From positions 1 to 37,989 of the forward strand of contig CAAFZP010000067.1 of assembly GCA_900767585.1 (NCBI GenBank): a stretch of DNA of 37,989 bases. Reading direction: 5' to 3'. The translations under genes were made by a program, and so were the position numbers. The stretch is from Lachnospiraceae bacterium. GTDB lineage: Bacteria > Bacillota > Clostridia > Lachnospirales > Lachnospiraceae. The notes under the pieces are model-generated. The model was not told the DNA's origin and made no database searches. It saw nothing but the letters and a program-made list of their open reading frames with translations. Each line of letters begins with the position of its first letter. Position 1 is the stretch's first letter. Below are positions 16,473-24,726 of the stretch, piece after piece.

Positions 16473-16820
16473 TTAATTCTTGGTATCTGAACCGTCGACT
16501 GCATCTTCTACGCCGTCGACCGCATCTTTAACGCCTTCACCGACACCTTTAGCAGCATCTTTGACACCTTCACCGACACCTTCGGCAGCATCCTTCACGC
16601 CGTTGCCGATCCCGTCTGCGGCATCTTTGACACCGTTGCCGATCCCGTTGGAATTGGTGGCATTGCCGCCGGTTGCGTTGTTATTTTCGGTTGTCATCTG
16701 CGTCTGCCCGGTTGTTGTCGCATTATCTTTGCTTGTTTCATCGGTACCACATCCACACATACAGATGGAAAGCATCATAGCAGTTGCTGCAAGCGCAGCG
16801 TATGTCTTAAATTTTTTCAT
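16473..16820 (-). CDS. Putative lipoprotein made of 11-residue amphipathic repeats
   Basis: A 115-residue exported protein. Residues 1-24 form a lipoprotein signal (basic MKKFK, hydrophobic core, then ICMCGCG); the lipidated residue is most likely C24, with C20 or C22 as alternatives. Residues about 26-58 are low complexity, rich in Thr, Asn and Gly. Residues 59-102 are four 11-residue repeats, GIGNGVKDAAD, GIGNGVKDAAE, GVGEGVKDAAK and GVGEGVKDAVD, followed by a shorter GVEDAVDG. Such 11-mers form amphipathic helices in LEA proteins, apolipoproteins and synuclein; a similar membrane-surface or stress role is inference only. The DNA repeat unit is 33 bases. It is monocistronic and convergent with the small membrane protein gene. 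Confidence 0.75.
   Translation of the reverse strand: MKKFKTYAALAATAMMLSICMCGCGTDETSKDNATTTGQTQMTTENNNATGGNATNSNGIGNGVKDAADGIGNGVKDAAEGVGEGVKDAAKGVGEGVKDAVDGVEDAVDGSDTKN
16490..16646 (-). repeat. Tandem 33-base coding repeats in the lipoprotein gene
   Basis: Four full units of 33 bases and a partial one encode the 11-residue repeats GxGxGVKDAAx. The units differ by several substitutions, so the array is not freshly amplified. Confidence 0.7.
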
Positions 16821-16915
16821 AATAAAAACACTCCTTATCTAGTATTCATTCTATAAAAATAGTATGAACCCTAAATAAGGAGATTATTTTACCAATTTCC
16901 GGTAATTTTCAAAAA

Positions 16916-17839
16916 TCAATCGTTTGGAGTCAGACAGGCGCAGTCATCGGGAGTTGTGCAACTCTCACAGTTTTGCTTTTGATCGAGAGGATTGCACAGT
17001 TCCAAAGGCTTGATGTTGCGGTCTAAGAGACTGCCACTGACAAAATTCATGCAGACAGAATCTTCCGGTGTCGAGAGCGTTCCTTTCGAGACAATCGCTT
17101 TTCCGTTGTGTGGAATCCGGTATTGGTTGTAGTAAATCGATTTCACGATCAGCGTGAGCCCGACTGTCATTTCTGCATTCGCAATATTAAAATCCAACAC
17201 CTTTGACATCGCCATCAGGTTAAATCCTTGTGTGATTGCGCTGTTTGTAGACAAAAAGCCGATCACGTTTAAGTTTGGTGTGGCAACCGTCGTGTCTGTA
17301 TAGATTGTTCCGTATGGTGCAAATAACTGCATCGTTACGGAGGTTGGGTTTGTGTCAGCGTCATAGTTTGGATCGGTTGTTGCAGTTGGCAGGTATACAA
17401 CGCCGGTGACAGGCAGTGTTGCAAGCAGACGTTTGCAACAGTCGTACACATAGATGACAAAATCGACGGTCAGGTTTGAGAGTGTAATCTCATAGCAGTT
17501 TGGACGTCCTGCGATTGGCTTGATCGTGACAGAAGGTGTGGCCCCTGTCGCCAATGTGATGTTTGTCACTTCGGCGCGGATATAGGCGGCTGTCGGATAG
17601 TCTGCGAGAAGATTCGCCAGTGGAATCGTCCGGCAGACGTTGACACCGATTTCGTCATAGATGACGGGGATGAGAACAGTCAGAAGTTTTGGGTCTCCGC
17701 ATTGGGGTGTCGTACAGACATCGGTGCAGGTCCCGGAAACAGGAAAGCTGCATCCGTTCTGACTGCACATACAGGACTCTGGATTTCCGGCAACGGTATT
17801 GCTTAAAAATGTTTTGTTACAGCCACAGCATTTCGACAT
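16916..17839 (-). CDS. Cysteine-rich protein of unknown function
   Basis: A 307-residue protein that I do not recognise. Cysteines are concentrated at both ends: MSKCCGCNK, then about six more within the first 50 residues (CMCSQNGC, CTDVC), and a tail with CNPLDQKQNCESC, DDCAC. The middle is beta-rich, with IPVIYDEIGVNVCRTIPL and Thr-rich stretches, and an isolated YDCCKR. There is no signal peptide or membrane segment. Terminal cysteine clusters without a signal peptide are seen in spore coat or exosporium proteins of Clostridia, and metal-binding is another option; neither is shown. The start has AAAGGA nine bases upstream. It is transcribed alone, divergent from the next gene. No terminator was seen after it. 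Confidence 0.65.
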   Translation of the reverse strand: MSKCCGCNKTFLSNTVAGNPESCMCSQNGCSFPVSGTCTDVCTTPQCGDPKLLTVLIPVIYDEIGVNVCRTIPLANLLADYPTAAYIRAEVTNITLATGATPSVTIKPIAGRPNCYEITLSNLTVDFVIYVYDCCKRLLATLPVTGVVYLPTATTDPNYDADTNPTSVTMQLFAPYGTIYTDTTVATPNLNVIGFLSTNSAITQGFNLMAMSKVLDFNIANAEMTVGLTLIVKSIYYNQYRIPHNGKAIVSKGTLSTPEDSVCMNFVSGSLLDRNIKPLELCNPLDQKQNCESCTTPDDCACLTPND

Positions 17840-17964
17840 GCTTTTTTCCTTTCAAATATGCTTACCATACTATATTCAGATTATGCATTTTTGTTCAGCA
17901 TTCCTAATATATTAGAAAGAGAAATAAAAATATCCAAAAGCTATAAAAAGACAGGAGTGTATAT

Positions 17965-18753
17965 ATGCAGGACGTGTACCAATGGAAAAAAGACAAGAAA
18001 ATCCTCCTGTATGAGGAAGGAAATCAGATTCAGGTGCAGATCATCCGTGCGGGGAGAAATATACAATGGGGTGTGTTGTGCCGGGATTATCAGACTGGCG
18101 GTGTCAGTTGGAAATGGGAAGAAGAAATCTATGTTGCTTATTTGAATACAGAAAATGCATTGCTGTTTGATAAATTATCCGGTGATGGAAGAGTGGTGCT
18201 TGCTGCAGGGGAAAGTTTTGGGAGTATCCGGGACATCGTGATCACAGAACTTGCCGGGGAAAAAACACAGTTGTTTGTTTTGTACCGGGTGGTAGAGCCG
18301 AAAACCGGTGAGGAACAGATTCTTGCAGTAAATCCGCTGGGGGAGAGGAAGGTGCAGATACTGATGCATACGGAGACACGGATCGAACATTATGAAATCT
18401 GGCAGCAGGGAGGCGTAAGCTATCTTGTGTATAAGCTGGCAACGGAACATAGACCGCGGATATTTGCGGTAGATGTTTCCAGGCTTGGTGACATAAGTCT
18501 GACGGAGTATATATTATGTAAAGAACAGACCATGCAGGAACTTACGATACGATGTAAAGAAAATGATAAGAATTTCAATCAAGCTCTGAAAAAGATGGAG
18601 CGCGAATATGAAGAAAAATGGAAAGAAAACGCAAAATCAATGGAAAAACGATATAAATCACAATATGAGGAGCTTTCGGAACTTGCAAAAGGAATGCAGG
18701 AGGAGGGAAGAAAATGGCGGGAATTATATTACAAAAGTGTTACAAAAAGTTAA
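17965..18753 (+). CDS. Uncharacterised protein with C-terminal coiled coil
   Basis: A 262-residue protein with no recognised family. Residues 1 to about 175 look like a mostly beta domain with repeated aromatic-rich strands (IQWGVLCRDY, VSWKWEEEIYVAYL, YEIWQQGGVSYLVYKL), somewhat propeller-like. Residues about 178-256 are highly charged with heptad character (KMEREYEEKWKENAKSMEKR), a likely coiled coil. No signal peptide or membrane segment. The start has ACAGGAG eight bases upstream. It lies before a promoter and the deacetylase gene, and is divergent from the cysteine-rich protein gene. No terminator follows, so some readthrough into the next gene is possible. Confidence 0.7.
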   Translation: MQDVYQWKKDKKILLYEEGNQIQVQIIRAGRNIQWGVLCRDYQTGGVSWKWEEEIYVAYLNTENALLFDKLSGDGRVVLAAGESFGSIRDIVITELAGEKTQLFVLYRVVEPKTGEEQILAVNPLGERKVQILMHTETRIEHYEIWQQGGVSYLVYKLATEHRPRIFAVDVSRLGDISLTEYILCKEQTMQELTIRCKENDKNFNQALKKMEREYEEKWKENAKSMEKRYKSQYEELSELAKGMQEEGRKWRELYYKSVTKS

Positions 18754-18770
18754 GAAAAGATAAAATTTGC

Positions 18771-18799
18771 TTGACATAATATGAAAAATTTTATAATAT
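18771..18799 (+). promoter_or_regulatory. Promoter of the deacetylase-folC-HD operon
   Basis: TTGACA (18771-18776) with TATAAT at 18792-18797 (15-base spacer) or TAATAT at 18794-18799 (17-base spacer). It implies a leader of about 100 bases. Confidence 0.7.
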
Positions 18800-18804
18800 A
18801 AAAA

Positions 18805-18838
18805 ATGCAACCTTTTTTCGGGAAACGTCCCAAGGCTG
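18805..18838 (+). other. Small structured leader upstream of the deacetylase
   Basis: GCAACCTT and AAGGCTGC pair imperfectly around an inner stem GGGA-AACG-TCCC, with an extra TTTTTC on the 5' side. The structure sits at the expected transcript start and is not followed by a T-run. It matches no riboswitch that I can recall. Evidence is weak. Confidence 0.3.
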
Positions 18839-18903
18839 CAAATCGTAATTTGTATGACACAGATAATGTACCACAATATCTAGGGAATGTAAAGGAAAAT
18901 TTT

Positions 18904-19980
18904 ATGGAAGACAAGAAAAAAACTTTAACTGAATATGAGCAGGAAATTTCCGAAGCACAAGAAATCGAAGAAAAGGAGAACCGGCGAAAACGAGCGAGGG
19001 GATTTAAGCGTATGCTGATGGTGACATTTTTGGTTGTGTGCGCGATCCCGATTTCCTTATGTCTGTTTTTGATGATGAAGATGAACCGGCTCGATCATAA
19101 GATAGAGAACCTGGTCGACCGGGTGGAGGAAGGGAAAAACCTTGTCAGCACGAACATCGGTCCTGTGGATCAGGCGACGGAGACGATGACGAGTGAGCAG
19201 ATGGCATACGGTAATCTGGAAAAAGATTCCTCCGGGGTGCGTGTAACACTGACGGATAACGGGGATGGCCAAAAAACAACGACGGAAGATGCAGAGCCTG
19301 AAAAAGAAAAAACGGAAGATGTGCCGGAACAGAGTTATTACAATGGACAGAAAGTATATCTGACATTTGATGATGGACCGAGCACCTATACCGGAGAACT
19401 GCTCGAAGTGCTGAAAGAAAACAATGTAAAAGCAACATTTTTTGTTGTCTACAATGACGATCCGGAGGCACAGAAGTATTACAAGCAGATTGTGGAAGAC
19501 GGACATTCCATCGGCATGCATTCCTACAGTCATGTATATGACCAGGTTTATGCAAGCAAGGAAAGCTTCGAGGAAGATGTGACGCAGATTCACGATTACA
19601 TAAAGAATGAGACGGGCGTGGATACGCATCTGTACCGGTTCCCGGGCGGAAGTTCCAACCAGGTAAGCAAGGTGGATATGCAGGAACTGATGGGATATTT
19701 AAATGACAAAGGCTATGTATATTTTGACTGGAATTCGCTGTCCGGGGATGCTGTGGATGCATCTTTGACACCGGACGAGTTAAATGATAATATACTTGGA
19801 TACGTACATGCAAATGCCGGTGATTCTGTAATCCTGATGCATGACCTGCAGAACAATCATGCAACAATCGAAGCACTCCCGGCGTTGATAAAGACTTTGA
19901 AAGAAGAAGGATATGAGATCTGCCCGATCGATGATTCTACAAAGCCGGTGCAGCATGTAGAATACAAGGGAGAGAAGTAG
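18904..19980 (+). CDS. Membrane-anchored polysaccharide deacetylase (NodB domain)
   Basis: Probably removes acetyl groups from peptidoglycan or another cell-wall glycan outside the membrane. Residues 1-36 are cytoplasmic and charged, 37-57 a single membrane anchor (MLMVTFLVVCAIPISLCLFL), and 58 to about 145 a coiled-coil and Glu/Thr-rich spacer. The NodB domain then shows all main motifs: TFDDGPS (154-160, catalytic and metal Asp), HSYSH (206-210, metal His), RFPGG (245-249), a DW motif, and VILMHD near residue 300. Length is 358. The start at 18904 has AAAGGA seven bases upstream at 18891-18896; the frame is open back to 18805, but that start would have no leader. folC begins two bases after the stop, so they are cotranscribed. 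Confidence 0.9.
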   Translation: MEDKKKTLTEYEQEISEAQEIEEKENRRKRARGFKRMLMVTFLVVCAIPISLCLFLMMKMNRLDHKIENLVDRVEEGKNLVSTNIGPVDQATETMTSEQMAYGNLEKDSSGVRVTLTDNGDGQKTTTEDAEPEKEKTEDVPEQSYYNGQKVYLTFDDGPSTYTGELLEVLKENNVKATFFVVYNDDPEAQKYYKQIVEDGHSIGMHSYSHVYDQVYASKESFEEDVTQIHDYIKNETGVDTHLYRFPGGSSNQVSKVDMQELMGYLNDKGYVYFDWNSLSGDAVDASLTPDELNDNILGYVHANAGDSVILMHDLQNNHATIEALPALIKTLKEEGYEICPIDDSTKPVQHVEYKGEK

Positions 19981-19982
19981 CT

Positions 19983-21317
19983 TTGAATTACACGGAAGCA
20001 CAAAATTATATAGAAGAAAAAAACAGGCTGGGCATCGTGCCCGGTCTGACACAGGAAAAGGAGCTCTTGCGTAGGCTTGGCAATCCACAGGATGTGTGCA
20101 GAACATTGCATATTGCCGGGACGAACGGAAAGGGCTCTATTTTTGCATTTGTACAGGAAGCTTTGCTTACAGCCGGGTATCATGTCGGACGATATATTTC
20201 CCCGACAATCTTTTCTTATCTGGAGCGTTATCAGCTCGACAGGCGCTATATGTCTGAGGCGGAGTTCGCATCGTTGATCGCGGAAATTGCGCCGGTGATA
20301 GAATCGATGGAAGCGGATGGATTTGCCAGTCCGACTGCTTTTGAGATAGAAACTGCCGCTGCGTTTTTGTTTTTTGCGCGATCGCGGGTGGATTATGTGC
20401 TGCTCGAATGCGGAATGGGTGGAAGCGAAGATGCAACCAATGTGCTTTCTCGCCCGGAAATCTGCGTATTTGCGCAGATCAGCATGGATCATATGCAGTT
20501 TTTAGGAGATACGCTTTGCAAGATTGCCGCGCAGAAAGCCGGAATCATCAAACCGGGTGCGCACGTGATCTCTGCACCACAGGATGTGGAAGTATCCCGG
20601 ATATTGCGGGAAAAATGCCGGGAGGAGCATGCAGACTATACAGAAGTTTCTCCATCGGACTGGATGGTCGGAAAGATGGATCTGGATGGGACCGAATTGA
20701 TGGATGTAAGAAATCAATCGGTGCAGGAACATGTACCGGAAGATATTCCGTGCCCCGGCATCGCGTATCATATATCTCTGCCGGGTAGTTATCAGGTTGC
20801 AAATGCGCAGACAGCAATCGAAGTCCTGCGTACGATGCATGTAAATGAAAACCGAATAAAAGAAGGAATCTCGCATACGAAATGGCCCGGACGAATGTCA
20901 AAAGTCGCGGAAAATCCATATATCTATGTTGATGGTGCACACAATGAAGCCGCGTGGAATGCATTGCGTGAGACGGTAGAAACCTATTTTACAAACCGTA
21001 GAGTCATCTATATAATCGGAGTGTTGAAAGATAAAGAGTACGAGAAGATGGTGGAGATCCTGGCGCCGACGATGACATACGCAATTGCGATTACACCGGA
21101 TAATCCACGTGGACTTTCAAAAGAGATTCTGATGGAATTGATTCGCAAGACGGGTGTGGAATGTGTAACAGCAAAAGACAGGGAAGAAGCGCTCTCACTG
21201 GCACGGAAGCAGGCGGGAGCGGAAGACGTGATTCTTGTCTGTGGTTCCCTTTCTTTTCTGGCAGAGTATCTACATGCGCCGGGGACCGGAAAATATATAG
21301 AAACAGATAGGAGATAA
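19983..21317 (+). CDS. folC: Folylpolyglutamate synthase / dihydrofolate synthase
   Basis: Adds glutamate to dihydropteroate or folates with ATP, a Mur-ligase fold enzyme. The 444 residues match the family. The ATP loop GTNGKGS is at 46-52. ISMDHMQFLGDTLCKIAAQKAGIIKPG is present in outline (for example the carbamylated-Lys region KAGIIKPG), and the C-terminal glutamate-ligase domain holds DGAHNEAAW. The usual ISPH after the first loop reads YISPT. The start codon is TTG at 19983, with GGGAGAG at 19968-19974 eight bases upstream inside the deacetylase gene. A two-base gap to the deacetylase and a one-base gap to the HD gene show a tight operon. Whether it has both synthase activities is inferred from folP/folBK being nearby. 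Confidence 0.93.
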   Translation: MNYTEAQNYIEEKNRLGIVPGLTQEKELLRRLGNPQDVCRTLHIAGTNGKGSIFAFVQEALLTAGYHVGRYISPTIFSYLERYQLDRRYMSEAEFASLIAEIAPVIESMEADGFASPTAFEIETAAAFLFFARSRVDYVLLECGMGGSEDATNVLSRPEICVFAQISMDHMQFLGDTLCKIAAQKAGIIKPGAHVISAPQDVEVSRILREKCREEHADYTEVSPSDWMVGKMDLDGTELMDVRNQSVQEHVPEDIPCPGIAYHISLPGSYQVANAQTAIEVLRTMHVNENRIKEGISHTKWPGRMSKVAENPYIYVDGAHNEAAWNALRETVETYFTNRRVIYIIGVLKDKEYEKMVEILAPTMTYAIAITPDNPRGLSKEILMELIRKTGVECVTAKDREEALSLARKQAGAEDVILVCGSLSFLAEYLHAPGTGKYIETDRR

Positions 21318-21318
21318 G

Positions 21319-21798
21319 ATGGAACGAGTGGACAGAATCCTTGCACATAAAGATTATATAGAATATATGAAAGTGATTGAAAAGCAGGAAGCCGGACGGA
21401 AATTCTGCCTGCATGGGTTGGAGCACAGCCTGGATGTTGCCCGGATTGGGTATATCAGGAGCCTGGAGGCCGGTTATTCCATCAAGCAGGACGTAATCTA
21501 CGCGATGGCACTTCTGCACGATATCGGGCGGTGTGAGGAATATGCATCCGGAAAATCCCATCACGAGGCGGGTGCCATGCTTGCAGATCCGATTTTGCTT
21601 GCGTGTGGCTACAACGAAGAAGAACGGAAAGCAATCTGCGATGCAATCAGCTGCCACAAGGCGCCAAGTGGGAAAGAAAAAATACTGTCCTCGCTTTTAT
21701 ATGAGGCAGATAAACTGTCGAGAAACTGTTTTGCCTGTGTGTCGAACGAGCAGTGTTATTGGCCAAAAGAGAAGAAAAATCAGACAATCCGATATTGA
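21319..21798 (+). CDS. HD-domain hydrolase, possibly folate-associated
   Basis: A 159-residue metal-dependent phosphohydrolase of the HD superfamily. The motif is visible: LEHSLDVAR (H36), ALLHDIGR (H67, D68), HHEAGAMLA at about 81-89, and a later EADK with the last metal Asp (about 129). No second domain. The start codon is one base after folC, with AGATAGGA overlapping the folC end, so the gene is translationally linked to folC. The substrate is unknown. Since many bacteria lack a known enzyme for dephosphorylating dihydroneopterin phosphates, and the archaeal MptB is an HD enzyme acting on a cyclic neopterin phosphate, a folate-pathway role is conceivable; this is inference from position only. 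Confidence 0.85.
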   Translation: MERVDRILAHKDYIEYMKVIEKQEAGRKFCLHGLEHSLDVARIGYIRSLEAGYSIKQDVIYAMALLHDIGRCEEYASGKSHHEAGAMLADPILLACGYNEEERKAICDAISCHKAPSGKEKILSSLLYEADKLSRNCFACVSNEQCYWPKEKKNQTIRY

Positions 21799-21810
21799 AA
21801 TCTATGCGTG

Positions 21811-21843
21811 AAAAGCAGCGGGAGAAATCCGGCTGCTTTTTTT
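21811..21843 (+). terminator. Terminator of the deacetylase-folC-HD operon
   Basis: AAAAGCAGC (21811-21819) pairs with GCTGCTTTT (21832-21840), with an inner GG-CC pair, followed by a run of T to 21843. The stretch from 21844 to 22086 is AT-rich and holds nothing I can identify. Confidence 0.8.
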
Positions 21844-22086
21844 ATGCCATCAAGCGAAGCGTGCTGATTGGTCCGCGTAAAGAAAATGAAAAAAACCACA
21901 ACTAAAAGAAACTTTATAAAAACAAGCGAAACTACAAAAAGGCAAAGGAAACATAAGACAAAACAAAATAACGCTTGTGAAAACTTTGAGAGTGCGTAAA
22001 AATATAAAGAAATCCTGCGATTATTTAGAAAAAAATAAAAATAACACACGAAAACTTTAAAAAAATTAGGAAATCTGCCTTTTGTG

Positions 22087-22115
22087 TTGACAAAATAACG
22101 TTACAGGCACATAAT
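22087..22115 (+). promoter_or_regulatory. Promoter of the amino-acid ABC transporter operon
   Basis: Consensus TTGACA (22087-22092), 17-base spacer, CATAAT (22110-22115), about 70 bases before the binding-protein start. Confidence 0.75.
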
Positions 22116-22185
22116 ACAGCCAAGTCAAAGGTAAGGACTTAAAAAAATTAAGAAAAGCGCGTAGATGAAAGAGAGGATGATGTTT

Positions 22186-23049
22186 ATGAAGAAAAGAAAA
22201 TTAATCAGCATGGTACTTGCAGCAACGTTAGCATTGACATCCCTTACCGGATGTGGAAAGAAAGATTCATCCGGAGATGACAGCGTATTGAGAGTCGGAA
22301 TGGAATGTGCATATGCTCCATTTAACTGGTCACAGGAAACAGATGCACTTGCAAATGGTGAAAAGGCAGTTCCAATCTATGGAACAAACATGTATGCATA
22401 TGGCTATGATGTCATGGTAGCAGAAAAACTTGCAAAGCAGATGGGAAAGACATTGGAAGTACATAAGGTTGAATGGGATTCCATCGGAATGTCACTTGAT
22501 GCAGGTGATTATGATGTGATTATCGCAGGTATGGGACGTACGAAGGAACGTGAGGCATCTTATTCATTTACAGATCCTTACTATTATAGAACAAACTGCT
22601 TAGTTGTTAAGAAGGGTTCCGGATTGGAAGGAATCAAGGGCTTATCTGAATTGGCAGGAAAGAATGTAACACTTACGACACAGCTTGGTACCGGATGGGT
22701 AAACCTGCTTGATCAGGTACCGGATGCAACACTTGGTGCAAATTATGAGACAACGGCTGAATGCTTTATGGCGATCTCAAATGGAACGGCTGATGTATGT
22801 GTCATTGATGCACCGACAGCAGAATCTGCAGCGATGACAAACGATGATCTGGCAATTATCTATCTGGATGACAATGACAAGTTCGTGGGCGACGAGGAAA
22901 TGACAAATGTATGTATCGCAACAAGAAAAGATGATACTGCCCGTCGGGATGAGATTCAGAAGGCGATGGATGCCATCGGATGGAATGACAAGGCTGAGAT
23001 GGATAAGACAATGGAAGAGGCAGTCAGCTTACAGCCAGCAGCTAAATAA
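22186..23049 (+). CDS. Amino-acid ABC transporter substrate-binding lipoprotein
   Basis: Binds an amino acid outside the cell and delivers it to the permease encoded next. From the start at 22186 it has 287 residues. The N-terminus is a lipoprotein signal ending in LTSLTGC, so it is anchored to the membrane. The solute-binding family 3 features follow: LRVGMECAYAPFNW near the start, DVIIAGMGRTKERE, FTDPYYYRTNCLVV and CVIDAPTAESA. The start at 22186 is preferred because GAGAGGA at 22171-22177 is eight bases away; in-frame ATGs at 22165, 22177 and 22180 are too early or too close. It is the first gene of the importer operon. The ligand (polar amino acid, cystine or other) cannot be read from the sequence. 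Confidence 0.93.
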   Translation: MKKRKLISMVLAATLALTSLTGCGKKDSSGDDSVLRVGMECAYAPFNWSQETDALANGEKAVPIYGTNMYAYGYDVMVAEKLAKQMGKTLEVHKVEWDSIGMSLDAGDYDVIIAGMGRTKEREASYSFTDPYYYRTNCLVVKKGSGLEGIKGLSELAGKNVTLTTQLGTGWVNLLDQVPDATLGANYETTAECFMAISNGTADVCVIDAPTAESAAMTNDDLAIIYLDDNDKFVGDEEMTNVCIATRKDDTARRDEIQKAMDAIGWNDKAEMDKTMEEAVSLQPAAK

Positions 23050-23073
23050 ATACATAATAACGGCAAATTTCCC

Positions 23074-23102
23074 CCGCAGCCTTTCATGATTTCAGGTTGC
23101 GG
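23074..23102 (+). other. Intra-operon stem-loop after the binding-protein gene
   Basis: CCGCAGCCT (23074-23082) pairs with AGGTTGCGG (23094-23102) allowing one G-T pair, in the 91-base gap before the permease gene. Such hairpins often protect the abundant binding-protein message or reduce readthrough. There is no T-run. Confidence 0.6.
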
Positions 23103-23140
23103 AGGAATTATAAAAAACGTGTAGGACAGGAGGAAATCAT

Positions 23141-23911
23141 ATGGGAACTATTCTAAGTTTATCGTCCCCGACCAATATCTTTGAATGGATGGCATTTCTT
23201 GCCGAGAAGTATTCGAGCATGTTCTTACAGGGAACATGGATTACCTTGTATGTATCTGTGATCGGTACGATCGTAGGTTTCATACTTGGTTATATTGTAG
23301 GTATTGTCGGAGATATCAAAATTCACAAAGAAGATAATCCGATCAAAAAAGGAATTATCAAATTTTTCAAATTAATTTGCTTCTTATATGTAGAGCTGTT
23401 CCGTGGAACACCAATGATCGTACAGGCGATGATCGTATACTTCGGTCTCCGCCAGGGCGGTGTGGATATCAATCCAATCATTGCAGGTATTCTCGTAACA
23501 GTATTAAACACAGGTGCTTATATGTCAGAGACCGTACGTGCCGGTATCAAATCGATTGATGTCGGACAACGGGAAGGCGCTTTGGCGATGGGTATGTCTC
23601 CGATGCAGGCGATGTTTTACATCATATTGCCGCAGGCATTCAAGAATATCATCCCGGAGATGGCGAACACATTCCTGACCAACCTGAAGATGACATCTGT
23701 GTTGAACGTAATCGGTATTCAGGAGCTTTTCATGCAGGCGAAGACAGTCGGTGGTACGTATTACAAGTACTTTGAATCCTATCTTGTAATTGCCCTGATT
23801 TATCTGGTGCTCTGCGTGGTATTTAACCGGTTGTTCTTATTTATCGAGAAAAAGATGGCAGGCAAAAAAGATTATGTGCTTGCGGTTGAATATATGGAAG
23901 ACAAACAGTAG
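23141..23911 (+). CDS. Amino-acid ABC transporter permease
   Basis: Membrane channel of the importer, HisM/GlnP family. The 256-residue protein has about five to six hydrophobic segments; FLQGTWITLYVSVIGTIVG is the typical first helix, YVELFRGTPMIVQAMIVYFG the conserved second part, and the EAA-type loop that contacts the ATPase is visible (SIDVGQREGALAMGMSPMQA). The loop between helices 1 and 2 (DIKIHKEDNPIKKGIIKFFK) is slightly longer than usual. The start has AGGAGGAAATCAT before the ATG. It follows the binding-protein gene after 91 bases and precedes the ATPase gene by 11 bases. One permease gene implies a homodimer. Confidence 0.95.
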   Translation: MGTILSLSSPTNIFEWMAFLAEKYSSMFLQGTWITLYVSVIGTIVGFILGYIVGIVGDIKIHKEDNPIKKGIIKFFKLICFLYVELFRGTPMIVQAMIVYFGLRQGGVDINPIIAGILVTVLNTGAYMSETVRAGIKSIDVGQREGALAMGMSPMQAMFYIILPQAFKNIIPEMANTFLTNLKMTSVLNVIGIQELFMQAKTVGGTYYKYFESYLVIALIYLVLCVVFNRLFLFIEKKMAGKKDYVLAVEYMEDKQ

Positions 23912-23922
23912 GAGGTGCGCTT

Positions 23923-24672
23923 ATGAGTAAAAATAATGAAGAAAGTATTATTGAAGTAAAAGACTTAAGCAAATCCTTCGGTGATCATGAGGTTTTGCGA
24001 AAGATTGATTTTAAGGTGAAGAAGGGTGAGGTCATCTGTATCCTCGGCTCGTCCGGCTCCGGCAAATCCACATTGCTTCGATGTGTGAACAAGCTGGAGA
24101 CACAGACAAGCGGACAGGTGCTCTATCACGGGAAGGAAATCCGGAATGTCCAGAAGGAGATTAACGAGTTTCGTTCCAGAGTCGGCATGGTGTTCCAGTC
24201 GTTCAACTTATTTAACAATATGACGGTATTGCAAAATTGTATGGAGGGTGCAAGAAAGGTTCTGCATGTATCCAAGGAGGAAGCGTTTGACCGTGCAATT
24301 AAGCATTTGAAAGAGGTTGGCATGGCACCGTACATCAATGCGAGACCGGAACAGTTATCCGGTGGACAGAAGCAGCGTGTGGCTATCGCCAGAGGGCTCT
24401 GTATGAATCCGGAGGTGCTGCTGTTCGATGAACCGACATCCGCGCTCGATCCGGAGATGGTCGGCGAAGTATTGAATGTTATGAAGGAGCTTGCAAGCTC
24501 CGGACTCACGATGTTGATCGTGACACATGAGATGGATTTCGCAAAGAATGTATCGTCCCGTGTGCTGTTCATGGATAAAGGCTATGTGGTAGAGGATGCT
24601 CCACCGGAGGAGTTCTTCACGAATCCGAAGAACGATCGAAGCAGAGAGTTCTTAAGCAGATTCATCGCATAA
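23923..24672 (+). CDS. Amino-acid ABC transporter ATP-binding protein
   Basis: The ATPase of the importer, GlnQ/HisP family, 249 residues. Walker A GSSGSGKST is at 42-50, the Q-loop FQSFNLF near 91-97, the ABC signature LSGGQ at 145-149, Walker B LLFDE at 166-170 and the switch His in VTHEMDF near 202. All catalytic elements are intact. The start has AGGAGG 6 bases upstream. It is the last gene of a clear three-gene importer; the next gene starts 54 bases later and could be cotranscribed because no terminator is seen. Confidence 0.96.
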   Translation: MSKNNEESIIEVKDLSKSFGDHEVLRKIDFKVKKGEVICILGSSGSGKSTLLRCVNKLETQTSGQVLYHGKEIRNVQKEINEFRSRVGMVFQSFNLFNNMTVLQNCMEGARKVLHVSKEEAFDRAIKHLKEVGMAPYINARPEQLSGGQKQRVAIARGLCMNPEVLLFDEPTSALDPEMVGEVLNVMKELASSGLTMLIVTHEMDFAKNVSSRVLFMDKGYVVEDAPPEEFFTNPKNDRSREFLSRFIA

Positions 24673-24726
24673 TAACCTTGCTTGAAAATGGTTTCAAAAA
24701 GTGTAGATAGATTGTGAGGGAAAAAT

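Noticed and set aside
16490..16646. Tandem repeats as a CRISPR or regulatory array
   Set aside because: They are in-frame 33-base coding units of the lipoprotein.
18805..18903. Extra N-terminus of the deacetylase starting at 18805
   Set aside because: The predicted transcript begins about there, leaving no ribosome site; AAAGGA before 18904 fits better.
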